Shown: one piece after another, positions 7,131 to 15,406 of the stretch | Position numbering within the stretch: the first letter of the stretch is position 1 | Layout of the letters: each line of letters opens with the position of its first letter | Assembly: GCF_030846775.1 (NCBI RefSeq) | Contig: NZ_CP132910.1 | Location: 964,001-1,028,000 of the forward strand | Length of the DNA stretch: 64,000 bases | Reading direction: 5' to 3' | Source: Geothrix sp. 21YS21S-2 | Lineage (GTDB): Bacteria > Acidobacteriota > Holophagae > Holophagales > Holophagaceae | Program-made: the position numbers and the translations under genes | The notes under the pieces: model-generated | The model's database searches: none | Told to the model about the DNA's origin: nothing | Seen by the model: only the letters and a program-made list of their open reading frames with translations

Positions 7131-8801
7131 ATGACGCCCCAGGAGACGGTCCCGAAAGCGGCAAGGGATACCGCGCCGCCCTTCCTGCCCTTGGCCTTCA
7201 GGCTGGCGGCCTCCTTCGGCCTGGCCGTGCTCCACCTGGCCCTGCCCTGGGAGGGCCCGGCCCCGGCGGAGGGCCTCTACCTGGCCCTGCTGGGCGCCCT
7301 GTTCCTGGAAAGCGTCTGGGAGGCGGCGCGCAGCCACACCCGCAGCGGCGCCCCCTTCGCCACGCCGGCGCCCGCGTGGATCCGCATCAACCTGATCCTC
7401 GACCTGGCGCTGGTCACCCTCATCATCGCCTTCCACGGGGTGGACCAGGAGCGGCTCGCCACCATCTACATCTTCCCGGTGCTGGCCTCGGCCTTCTACC
7501 TGCACATCTCCGAGATCGTGGCGGTGGGCCTGCTCAGCTCCGCGGCCCACATCGCCTGCGTCATGCTGTTCACCTCCGGGACGCTGCCGCCCTTCGGCCA
7601 CTCCGGGCCCATCGGGGTGGAACCCTACCAGCTGGCCTACCTCCTGGGGTTCGCGTCCCTGCAGATCTTCGGCGCGACCCTGGTGGTGGTGGTGATCCGC
7701 AGTCACATGGAGGGGCTGCGCACCGACCTGAGCCGCAGCGAGGCGGCGGTGGACGAGCTGAGCGCGCTGTACCGGAGGGTCTTCGACTCCATGTTCTCGG
7801 GACTGATCACCGCCGACCTGCAGGGCCGGATCACGTCGGCCAATCCGGCCGCGGAGAAGATCCTCCATTCCAGCCTCGTGCCGGGATCGCCCATCGGGCC
7901 CTTCGGGTTCGGGGACCTGCAGGACCTCGGCCACCAGGTCAAGGAGCAGCGCTTCGAGATCAGCTTCCAGGCCGCCGACGGCGACCGGCGCATCGTGGGC
8001 GGCAACCTGGCCCCGCTGCTGGGCTTCGAGGGCGAGCCCACCGGGCACCTCCTGGTCTTCCAGGACCTCACCGACATCAAGGCCCTGGAGGAACGCACGC
8101 GCATCTCCGAGCGCATGGCCACCGTGGGCGAGCTCTCCAGCGAGATGGCCCACGAGCTGCGCAACCCCCTGGCCTCGATCCTCGGCTGCGTCCAGCTCCT
8201 CAAGCAGGGCGAGCCGCCCCGGGCCATGACCGAGCGGGTGCTCACCATCCTCCTGCGCGAGTCCGAGCGCGTGAGCACCATCGTGACGGACTTCCTGGAC
8301 TTCACCCGGCCCCGGCCGGTGCGCATCCAGCCCATCGCCCTGGGCGGCGTGGCCGACGAGCTCAAGGCCAGCTGGGAGACCGACCCCCGCACCGCGGGCC
8401 TCGCCCTGGAGGTGGAGGAGCCGCCCCCCGCCATGGTGCTGGGCGATCCCGCCTGGGTGCACCAGGTCTTCATCAACCTCCTGAGCAACGCCCGCAAGGC
8501 CGTGCGGGACGAGCCGGCGCCCGCCATCCGCGTGGGGTTCCGCATCCAGGGAACCTTCGTGAGCGCCACCGTGACCGACAACGGCTGCGGCATGCCGGAG
8601 GAGCGCCGCCGGACGATTTTCATGCCTTTCTCAAGCGGTTTCGAGGAGGGGACGGGGCTGGGCATGAGCCTGGTATTCCAGTTCGTCCAGCAGATGGGGT
8701 GGGCCATCCAGGTGGAGAGCGAGGTGGGCGCGGGCACCACGGTGACCTTGAAAATTCCGCTGGCTCCGGGAACCTTTTCCCCGGTCGCGAAATATCAGTA
8801 A
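7131..8801 (+). CDS. Membrane PAS sensor histidine kinase (PilS/NtrB-like)
   Basis: A 556-aa kinase with about six hydrophobic segments (residues ~20-190), a PAS domain (~210-315), a phosphoacceptor domain with H-box SSEMAHELRNPLASI (His341), and an ATPase domain with N-box FINLLSNARKAV, DNGCGM and EGTGLGMSLV. The arrangement matches PilS-like kinases that feed sigma-54 regulators, but no partner regulator is adjacent. No strong ribosome site precedes ATG 7131, so the exact start is less certain. It ends 146 bases before the Hfq-like gene. The membrane signal it senses cannot be deduced. Confidence 0.9.
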   Translation: MTPQETVPKAARDTAPPFLPLAFRLAASFGLAVLHLALPWEGPAPAEGLYLALLGALFLESVWEAARSHTRSGAPFATPAPAWIRINLILDLALVTLIIAFHGVDQERLATIYIFPVLASAFYLHISEIVAVGLLSSAAHIACVMLFTSGTLPPFGHSGPIGVEPYQLAYLLGFASLQIFGATLVVVVIRSHMEGLRTDLSRSEAAVDELSALYRRVFDSMFSGLITADLQGRITSANPAAEKILHSSLVPGSPIGPFGFGDLQDLGHQVKEQRFEISFQAADGDRRIVGGNLAPLLGFEGEPTGHLLVFQDLTDIKALEERTRISERMATVGELSSEMAHELRNPLASILGCVQLLKQGEPPRAMTERVLTILLRESERVSTIVTDFLDFTRPRPVRIQPIALGGVADELKASWETDPRTAGLALEVEEPPPAMVLGDPAWVHQVFINLLSNARKAVRDEPAPAIRVGFRIQGTFVSATVTDNGCGMPEERRRTIFMPFSSGFEEGTGLGMSLVFQFVQQMGWAIQVESEVGAGTTVTLKIPLAPGTFSPVAKYQ

Positions 8802-8947
8802 TGATTTGTCGGAAGGGGCCGGAAAACCTTGCCAATTCCCCTGGAAGGTGGGACATTGCCATTACTTTTTGACGTCGGTCCCGGGGTAGGGGAATTCCTC
8901 AAGAGGATCAACCAACCCTTGCCTTTTAAGTGTTTTCAGGATTCACG

Positions 8948-9433
8948 ATGAATCGCAAGCTCATACGCCCCAACCTGACCGCCATCAAGGAAAAAATCGG
9001 GCGGACCCCCAAGGCCGCGACCCCGGCCGATGCGCCCACGGTGGTCAAGCCCCCGGCGGAGGCCGTCATCGCCGGAAGCGGCGGGCCCAACCCCGACGCG
9101 GCCAGCCTGCCCCAGGGCACCAGCAGTCCCCGTCGCAAGATCGCGCCCCCCGAGCAGACCAACGCCGAGAGCTTCTACTACCTCAAGCAGATGCAGGCCA
9201 AGACGCCCATGGTGATCGTGCTCCAGGACGACGAGAAGCTCCGCGGCGTCATCGAGTGGTACGACAAGCACTGCCTGAAGATCAACCGCGTCAAGGAACC
9301 CAACGTGGTCGTCCCCAAGCACAACATCAAGTACCTCTACAAGGCGGACGAGGAGCCCCGCATCCGCCGCAGCCGGGGGGGCAAGAAGGACGACGCGTCC
9401 TCCCCCGATGTGGAACTGCCCCTCTACGACTGA
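8948..9433 (+). CDS. hfq: Hfq-like Sm-domain RNA-binding protein
   Basis: A 161-aa protein whose residues ~68-128 read as an Hfq/Sm fold. NAESFYYLKQMQ resembles the N-terminal helix, TPMVIVLQDDEKLRGVIEWYD the Sm1 strands, and VVVPKHNIKYLYK the Sm2 KHxI motif. Hfq hexamers bind U-rich and A-rich RNA and support small-RNA regulation. This one is unusual: it has a ~65-residue Pro/Ala-rich, probably disordered N-terminal extension and a charged C-terminal tail (RIRRSRGGKKDD), whereas typical Hfq starts almost directly with the helix and is 70-100 aa. ATG 8948 (MNRKLI) has CAGGA seven bases upstream; an in-frame ATG at 8930 is less likely. It runs directly into pdxA (2 bases apart). Confidence 0.75.
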   Translation: MNRKLIRPNLTAIKEKIGRTPKAATPADAPTVVKPPAEAVIAGSGGPNPDAASLPQGTSSPRRKIAPPEQTNAESFYYLKQMQAKTPMVIVLQDDEKLRGVIEWYDKHCLKINRVKEPNVVVPKHNIKYLYKADEEPRIRRSRGGKKDDASSPDVELPLYD

Positions 9434-9435
9434 TC

Positions 9436-10524
9436 ATGCCCCTGCCCCGCATCGTGGTCACGCTTGGAGATCCCTGTGGGATCGGCCCTGAGCTCCTGCT
9501 CCGCACCCTCCCGGAGCTGGCCTCGGGCGCCTCCGTCGTGGTGGCCGGCGCCCGCGCCGGCGTGGACCTGCTCGCGGGCGGCCCCGTGCCCTTCGCCTGG
9601 GATGGGGACCACCTGGTCACCGGCGGCTGCCGCATCCCCTGGATCGACCCCACGCCGCAGATCACGCCGGGCGACCTCGCCCTGGGCCGGGGCGGTGCGG
9701 CCTCGGGCCTCGCGGCGGTGGAGGGGGTGCGGGCCGGCGCCCTGCGGGTGCAGGCCGGCCTCGGCGACGCCCTGGTGACCCTGCCGCTCTCCAAGGCCGC
9801 CGCCCACGCGGCGGGCTTCGCCATCCCCGGGCACACGGAGTTCCTCCAGGCGCTCGCGGGCTCGCCCATCACGCGCATGGCCTTCGCGAGCCCGGGCCTG
9901 TGCGTCGTCCTCCACACCGTGCACCAGAGCCTGCGCTCGGTGATCGAGGAGCTCGACGAAGCCGCGGTGGCCGAGACCCTGTCGTTCGCCGCGGACCGCT
10001 TCGCGCAGCTCGCGGGCCGCCCCAACCTGCGGATCGCCCTGTGCGCCCTGAACCCCCATGCCGGCGAAGGCGGCGCCTTCGGCAACGAGGAGGAGCTCCT
10101 CGTGCGCGCCCTGGCCCGCGCGGAAGCCGCCTGCGGGGCGGGCGCCTGGTCCGGCCTGCCCTCCCCCTTCCCGCCGGGCCCGGCCCCCGCGGGCTGGGAG
10201 CTCTATCCGGGCCGCCCCGCCCGGACGGGGGACACCCTGTCGTTCTCCGGACCCCACCCCGCCGACACCGTCTTCCTGCGGGCCTGGCGCGGCGAGTTCG
10301 ACCTGGTGGTCGCGCTCTACCACGACCAGGGCCTGATCCCCATCAAGGTCCTGGAGCCGGAGACGGCGGTGAACCTCACCCTGGGCCTGCCCTACGTGCG
10401 CACCTCACCCGACCACGGCACCGCCTTCGGCATCGCCGGCCTCTGGCAGGCGGACCCCGCGAACTTCCTGCAGGCAGCCTCCCTTGCGGCAAGGCTGGCG
10501 CGCCGCGCCAGGGGGGACGCGTGA
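9436..10524 (+). CDS. pdxA: 4-hydroxythreonine-4-phosphate dehydrogenase
   Basis: A 362-aa PdxA. It oxidises 4-phosphohydroxy-L-threonine with NAD(P)+ in the DXP-dependent route to pyridoxal phosphate, in the cytoplasm. Family marks are LGDPCGIGPE at the N-terminus, PGHTEFL, LCALNPHAGEGG, the metal-binding YHDQGLIPIKVL and RTSPDHGTAFGIAG. Length is normal for the family (about 330-360). ATG 9436 lies two bases after the Hfq-like stop and the 3' end overlaps the next gene by GTGA, so it is inside an operon hfq-pdxA-PAS protein-glmU. Confidence 0.95.
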   Translation: MPLPRIVVTLGDPCGIGPELLLRTLPELASGASVVVAGARAGVDLLAGGPVPFAWDGDHLVTGGCRIPWIDPTPQITPGDLALGRGGAASGLAAVEGVRAGALRVQAGLGDALVTLPLSKAAAHAAGFAIPGHTEFLQALAGSPITRMAFASPGLCVVLHTVHQSLRSVIEELDEAAVAETLSFAADRFAQLAGRPNLRIALCALNPHAGEGGAFGNEEELLVRALARAEAACGAGAWSGLPSPFPPGPAPAGWELYPGRPARTGDTLSFSGPHPADTVFLRAWRGEFDLVVALYHDQGLIPIKVLEPETAVNLTLGLPYVRTSPDHGTAFGIAGLWQADPANFLQAASLAARLARRARGDA

Positions 10525-12353
10525 GGAGCCAGGACCTGCTCCTGGCGCTCCTGCTGGCGGTCCCGCCCTGGGTGGGCTTCCTCACCTTCCGGTGGAAGGG
10601 GCGCGTCGGGCTCAGCTACGGCTACTTCCTGGGCGGAATCCTGGCCATCCTCGCCATCCCCTGGCCCGCCCTGGGCACGCGGGGCCTGCCTTCGGCCCAC
10701 CTGGGCGGAGCCCTGCTGGGCTTCACCTTCTTCCTGCAGGCCAACCGCGACGGCCGCAACGGCGTGCGGCGCCTGGCGGTGGGGGTGGGCGGGGCGACCT
10801 TCTTCGCCTGGCTCCTGGGCACGACCCTGGGCATGGACATGCGCAGCGTGCTGGCCTTCTGGGGCACCGCCATGCTGGAAGGGAGCCTCTGGCTGCTGCT
10901 CTCGGACCTGGGGTACCGCCTCACGAAGGGCCGGTGGCTTGCCATCCGCATGCCCGCGGCGGGCGGCGCCGCGTTCCTGACGGCCACGGCCATCTACCAC
11001 GTGTTCACCCTGGGGACCCCGCCGCTCTCCTGGGCCGCGTCGCTGCTCGCGGGCGTCCTGCTGGGGCTCGTGGCGCTCCATCAGCTGGCCTGGCTCAGGG
11101 ACCAGGGCATCTGGGTGGAAGGGCGGGGCGACGGCTTCCGCACGGCCCTCTCGGCCCTGGAGGGGGACCGCCCCCCCGAGGGGCCCACCCTCGCCTATGC
11201 CATCGAGGCCCGCCAGCCCATGTTCCTGGTCAACGAGAAGGGCATGCTCCTGGAGACCAACACGGCCTTCAGCCGCCTGGTGGGGCTGCCGCGCTACCAG
11301 ATGAAGGGATTCCTGGTCCAGGACCTCTTCCAGGGCCAGGAGGCGCCCACGTGGGACAGCCTGCGCGCCGAGCTCCTCCAGGACTCCCGGGGCCGGGCCG
11401 TGGCCACCCTGGTGCGGCGCGACTCGGGCTTCCAGACCGTTCGGCTGGAGGCGGTGGCCTTCGACCGGAACATGGCCCTGGTGTGGATCGCCGACACCGG
11501 CCCGGGCACCCTCGCCCTGCGGGGCGACGGCGTCGTTCCGCTCTACCCCCCGGCCCCCCCGCCCCGCCACGCCGCGCCCCACCGCCTCCCCGCCGTTCCG
11601 GCCCTGGAGGCCATGCTGCCCCGCCTCCGGCTGATGCTCCCCGAGGGGATCACCGCCGCGCTGCGCATCGAACCGGTCACCCTCCTGCTGGAGGAGGAGC
11701 CCCTGCGCCGCGCCGCCACCCAGATGCTCCTCCACGGCCGCCAGGGCCTGCGCGAAGGCGTGGTCACCCTGTCCCTTTCGGCCATGACCCTCGCCGGGCG
11801 CCCCTGGGCGCGCCTCGAGCTCGAGCTGGCCGGCCCGGGCGCGGACTGGGAGGGGGACTTCCTGGGCCTCAGCTGGCTGCACAAGACCGTTCAGGAGTGC
11901 TCCGGCATCCTGGAGGTGAACCAGGACGACCGCGGCTTCCTGACGCCCCGCGTGCTCCTGCCGTGCCTGCCCGCGGAGGCCGAGGCGGCCCCCGGGCTCC
12001 TCGAAGGCCGGCGGATCGGGATCGTCCACCAGGACCCCGCCGTGCGCAAGGAACTCGCCGCCGCCGTGGCCGAGGCCGGCGGCGCCCCGGCGCCCTTCGG
12101 GGACCTGCGGGCCCTCCTGGAGGCGTCGCATCGCCACGCACCCCCCGACGTCCTGGTCCTGGAGCGCACCCGCGCCCTGGAGCGCTGGCAGAGCCGCCTG
12201 TGCGGCCTGGGCGGCCGGGACCTCCCCGCCCTCCTCCTGGACGACGGCCGCCCCCTGCCCCAGGGCGGGCGCGCCCCCAGGCGCCTCGCGCTCCTGGAGA
12301 AGCCGTTTCCCGGGCCTGATTTCATTCCTTGTATCCTGGCCCTGTTGCAGTAG
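10521..12353 (+). CDS. Membrane PAS protein with degenerate kinase and receiver domains
   Basis: A 610-aa protein starting at GTG 10521, overlapping the pdxA stop by four bases. The first ~200 residues hold six or seven hydrophobic segments. A PAS domain follows (~230-345; MFLVNEKGMLLETNTAF). Residues ~360-490 sit where a kinase ATPase domain would be but show no N-, G1- or G2-box. The C-terminus (~495-610) looks like a receiver fold (RRIGIVHQDPAVRKELAAAV, DVLVLERTRAL, LLEKPF) in which the phosphorylated Asp is replaced (VLERT). It is therefore probably a signalling protein without kinase activity. It is co-transcribed with pdxA and glmU, a context with no obvious signalling link. Confidence 0.7.
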   Translation: MRSQDLLLALLLAVPPWVGFLTFRWKGRVGLSYGYFLGGILAILAIPWPALGTRGLPSAHLGGALLGFTFFLQANRDGRNGVRRLAVGVGGATFFAWLLGTTLGMDMRSVLAFWGTAMLEGSLWLLLSDLGYRLTKGRWLAIRMPAAGGAAFLTATAIYHVFTLGTPPLSWAASLLAGVLLGLVALHQLAWLRDQGIWVEGRGDGFRTALSALEGDRPPEGPTLAYAIEARQPMFLVNEKGMLLETNTAFSRLVGLPRYQMKGFLVQDLFQGQEAPTWDSLRAELLQDSRGRAVATLVRRDSGFQTVRLEAVAFDRNMALVWIADTGPGTLALRGDGVVPLYPPAPPPRHAAPHRLPAVPALEAMLPRLRLMLPEGITAALRIEPVTLLLEEEPLRRAATQMLLHGRQGLREGVVTLSLSAMTLAGRPWARLELELAGPGADWEGDFLGLSWLHKTVQECSGILEVNQDDRGFLTPRVLLPCLPAEAEAAPGLLEGRRIGIVHQDPAVRKELAAAVAEAGGAPAPFGDLRALLEASHRHAPPDVLVLERTRALERWQSRLCGLGGRDLPALLLDDGRPLPQGGRAPRRLALLEKPFPGPDFIPCILALLQ

Positions 12354-12362
12354 GAGCATCCC

Positions 12363-13763
12363 ATGCCGACCATCGCCCTCGTTCTCGCCGCCGGCCTCGG
12401 CAAGCGCATGAAGTCCGCCCTGCCCAAGGTGCTCCACCCCATCCTCGGCGACCCGTCCCTGCTCTGGGTGCTGCGCGCCCTTCCGGAGGAGGTGCGCCAC
12501 GCCGTGGTGGTGGTCCACCACGGCAGGGAGCAGGTGGAGGCGGCCCTGGCCTCCTGGGCCGCCGCGGGCCTCCTGCCCTGCCCCGCGACCACCGTGGACC
12601 AGGGCGAACCCCTGGGCACCGGGCACGCCGTGGCCCGGGCCATTCCCGAACTGGACCGCCTCGGCGCCGAGCGGGTGGTGATCCTCTGCGGCGACGTGCC
12701 CCTCATCCGCCGGGAGACCGTCGCGGCCCTCACCCGCGCCGAGGCCTCCGTCCTGGCCATGGACCTGGACGACCCCGCGGGCTACGGCCGCGTGGTGGAG
12801 GCGGACGGCGCCCTGCGGGCCATCGTCGAGCACAAGGACGCCTCCGAGGCCGTGCGGGCCATCCGCCGGGTCAACGGCGGCGCCTACGCGCTGCCCTGGG
12901 CGCCCCTGCGGGAGGCCCTCGGCCGGCTCACCAACGCCAACGCCCAGGGCGAGTACTACCTCACCGACGCCGTCGTGGACGTGGCCTCCAGGGTGCGGGT
13001 GGCCGTGGACCTCTGCGAGCCCGCCGAGATGATGGGCATGAACTCCCGCGTCGACCAGGCCGCGCTCCAGCGCTTCGCCCAGGAGCGGGTGAACCGCGCC
13101 TGGATGGAGGCGGGCGTGACCTTCCTGGATCCCGCCGCGACCCTGGTGGGTCCCCGGGTGGAGCTGGGCCAGGACGTCCTCCTGGCGCCCGGCGCGCGCC
13201 TTGAAGGCGCGGTCGCGGTGGGCGCCGGCTCCCAGGTGGGCCAGGGCTGCGTCATCACCGACAGCACCCTCGCCGAAGGCGTCGAGGTGCGCCCCTACTG
13301 CGTCATCAACCTGTCGCAGGTGGGCCCGGGCGCCATGCTGGGGCCCTTCGCGCACCTGCGGGAAGGCACGGTGCTGGACCGGGGCGTGCACATGGGCAAC
13401 TTCGTCGAGACCAAGAAGACCCATATGCATGAGGGCTCCAAGGCCAACCACCTGAGCTACCTCGGCGACTGCGAGGTGGGCGAGCGCACCAACATCGGCG
13501 CCGGTCTCATCACCTGCAACTACGACGGCGTCAACAAGCACCGCACCGTCATCGGCAAGGACGTCTTCGTGGGCTCGGACTGCCAGCTGGTGGCCCCCAT
13601 CACCCTCGGGGACGGCTGCCTCATCGGGGCGGGCTCCACGCTTACGCAGGACGTGCCCGCGGACGCCATCGCCCTGACGCGGGCCCCGCTGACCGTGCGC
13701 GAGGGGGGGGCCAGCCGCCTCAGGGCCCGGCTGAAGGCGATCAAGCAAGGAATGAAGCGTTAG
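12363..13763 (+). CDS. glmU: Bifunctional GlcNAc-1-phosphate uridyltransferase / GlcN-1-phosphate acetyltransferase
   Basis: A 466-aa GlmU that makes UDP-GlcNAc for peptidoglycan and lipopolysaccharide. The N-terminal uridyltransferase domain shows LAAGLGKRMKSALPKVLHPI, GEPLGTGHAV, GDVPLI and NGGAYAL. The C-terminal left-handed beta-helix (~250-466) shows hexapeptide repeats and the acetyltransferase region GPFAHLREG, NFVETKK and NIGAGLITCNYDG. Length matches the family (about 450-470). AGGAG lies six bases before ATG 12363, nine bases after the previous stop. It is the last gene of the pdxA operon; the gap to mlaE is 61 bases with no clear terminator. Confidence 0.97.
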   Translation: MPTIALVLAAGLGKRMKSALPKVLHPILGDPSLLWVLRALPEEVRHAVVVVHHGREQVEAALASWAAAGLLPCPATTVDQGEPLGTGHAVARAIPELDRLGAERVVILCGDVPLIRRETVAALTRAEASVLAMDLDDPAGYGRVVEADGALRAIVEHKDASEAVRAIRRVNGGAYALPWAPLREALGRLTNANAQGEYYLTDAVVDVASRVRVAVDLCEPAEMMGMNSRVDQAALQRFAQERVNRAWMEAGVTFLDPAATLVGPRVELGQDVLLAPGARLEGAVAVGAGSQVGQGCVITDSTLAEGVEVRPYCVINLSQVGPGAMLGPFAHLREGTVLDRGVHMGNFVETKKTHMHEGSKANHLSYLGDCEVGERTNIGAGLITCNYDGVNKHRTVIGKDVFVGSDCQLVAPITLGDGCLIGAGSTLTQDVPADAIALTRAPLTVREGGASRLRARLKAIKQGMKR

Positions 13764-13824
13764 GCTACAGTTGTACAAGTGACCAAGGCTCCTCCCACCC
13801 CCCCCACCCCCTCCCAGGTACCGA

Positions 13825-14601
13825 ATGATCAGCAGGCTCCTTGAACAGATCGGCGCGAAGATCATCGAGATCCTCGGGGACGTGGGCGACCTCGTGACCC
13901 TGGGTCTCCGGACCTTCGCGGGGTTCTTCCGCAAGCCCTTCGACGGACCCAATTTCCTCTACCAGCTCCAGGCCGTGGGCGTGAACTCCGTGCCGGTGGT
14001 GGTGCTCACCTCCGTGGCCGTGAGCATGGTGTTCGCCGTCCAGCTCTCCTTCGGGTTCAAGCAGTTCCAGGCCGAGGGCCTGGCCGGGCAGGTCGAGGGC
14101 CTCGCGGTGGTGCGGGAGCTGGCCCCGGTGATCACCGGGCTCATGATGGCCGGACGCGTGGGCTCGGCCATGGCCGCCGAGCTGGGCACGATGCAGGTCA
14201 CCGAGCAGATCGACGCCCTGGAATGCCTTGCGACGGACCCCGTGCACTACCTCTTCGTGCCGCGGGTGCTTGCGAGCCTCGTGATGCTCCCGCTGCTCAC
14301 GGGCCTGGCCATCTACGTGGGCTACCTGGGCGGCTACGTCCTGCTGGTGTGGGTGCAGGGCCAGAGCGCCTTCGTCTACAGCCAGGACTTCTTCAAGCTC
14401 ATCAAGGGCAGGGATCTCATCATCGCCCTCATCAAGGGGCTGTCGTTCGGCCTGATCATCTCCATGGTGGGGTGCTGGCGGGGCTACCGCACCCGGGGCG
14501 GGGCCGAGGGCGTGGGCAACGCGCCCACCTCCAGCGTGGTGACCTCCAGCCTCTGGATCCTGGTCACCGACTTCTTCCTCACCAAGCTCCTCCTCGTCTG
14601 A
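13825..14601 (+). CDS. mlaE: MlaE-type ABC transporter permease
   Basis: A 258-aa inner-membrane permease of the MlaE family, which with MlaF and MCE proteins moves phospholipids between inner and outer membranes. It shows about five hydrophobic segments and the family stretch RELAPVITGLMMAGRVGSAM followed by AELGTMQVTEQIDALE. An N-terminal amphipathic helix (residues 1-40) precedes the membrane core, as in the family. ATG 13825 is preceded by AGG six to seven bases upstream. It is the first of three tightly spaced genes (7-base gap to mlaF, 4-base overlap mlaF-mlaD). Confidence 0.93.
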   Translation: MISRLLEQIGAKIIEILGDVGDLVTLGLRTFAGFFRKPFDGPNFLYQLQAVGVNSVPVVVLTSVAVSMVFAVQLSFGFKQFQAEGLAGQVEGLAVVRELAPVITGLMMAGRVGSAMAAELGTMQVTEQIDALECLATDPVHYLFVPRVLASLVMLPLLTGLAIYVGYLGGYVLLVWVQGQSAFVYSQDFFKLIKGRDLIIALIKGLSFGLIISMVGCWRGYRTRGGAEGVGNAPTSSVVTSSLWILVTDFFLTKLLLV

Positions 14602-14608
14602 GCGAACC

Positions 14609-15406
14609 GTGCCTGTCATCGACGTCTCCCATCTTTCGAAAGCCTTCGGCAAGCTCGTGGTCCTCGCCGACGTCAACCTGGCGGTGGAGGAGGGCGAGAG
14701 CTTGGTCATCCTGGGCGGCTCCGGCACCGGCAAGACCGTGCTCCTGCGCTGCATCATGGGCCTCCTGAAGCCCGACTCCGGCCACGTGGCCATCTCGGAC
14801 AAGGTCATCCAGGACATGACCCGGGACCAGCTCTTCGAGGCGCGCAAGGAGATCGGGATGTGCTTCCAGATGGCCGCGCTCTTCGATTCCATGTCGGTGG
14901 AGGAGAACGTCGGCTTCGCCCTGAAGCGCCACACGAGGATGACCAGGGGCGAAGTGCTGGACCGCGTGGACGAGTGCCTGAATCTCGTGGGCCTCAAGGG
15001 CACCAACAAGCTGCGCCCCTCGGAGCTCTCGGGCGGCATGAAGCGCCGCGTGGGCTTCGCCCGGGCCATCGCCCTCAAGCCCAAGATCCTCCTCTTCGAC
15101 GAGCCCACCACGGGCCTGGACCCGGTGATGACCGACGTGATCGGCCGGATCATCATGGACCTCAAGCGGGAACTGGGCGTCACCAGCATCACCATCACCC
15201 ACGACCTCAAGAGCGCGTTCGCCATCGCCGACCGCATCGCCCTGCTCTTCCGGGGCCAATGCCTTGCGGTCCAGAAGCCCGACGACTTCAAGGTGAACCC
15301 CAACGAGGTCATCCAGCAGTTCCTCCGGGGCGACGCCGACGGTCCCTTCCTCCAGGACCCGCCGCCGCCCTCCAAGAAGCCTTCCCCGTCCGAGGCCCAC
15401 CCATGA
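14609..15406 (+). CDS. mlaF: MlaF-type ABC transporter ATPase
   Basis: A 265-aa ABC ATPase that powers the MlaE permease. Walker A GGSGTGKTV (~34-42), Q-loop CFQMAALFDSM, signature LSGGMKRRVGFARA and Walker B ILLFDEPTTGLDP are all intact. The start is GTG 14609, seven bases after mlaE. Its stop overlaps the mlaD start (ATGA). The C-terminal ~20 residues are Pro/Ser-rich (DPPPPSKKPSPSE) and extend beyond the usual fold. Confidence 0.95.
   Translation: MPVIDVSHLSKAFGKLVVLADVNLAVEEGESLVILGGSGTGKTVLLRCIMGLLKPDSGHVAISDKVIQDMTRDQLFEARKEIGMCFQMAALFDSMSVEENVGFALKRHTRMTRGEVLDRVDECLNLVGLKGTNKLRPSELSGGMKRRVGFARAIALKPKILLFDEPTTGLDPVMTDVIGRIIMDLKRELGVTSITITHDLKSAFAIADRIALLFRGQCLAVQKPDDFKVNPNEVIQQFLRGDADGPFLQDPPPPSKKPSPSEAHP

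Noticed and set aside
10392-13952. An 1186-residue minus-strand frame across pdxA-glmU
   Set aside because: It covers several clearly recognisable plus-strand genes; long opposite frames are expected at this GC content.
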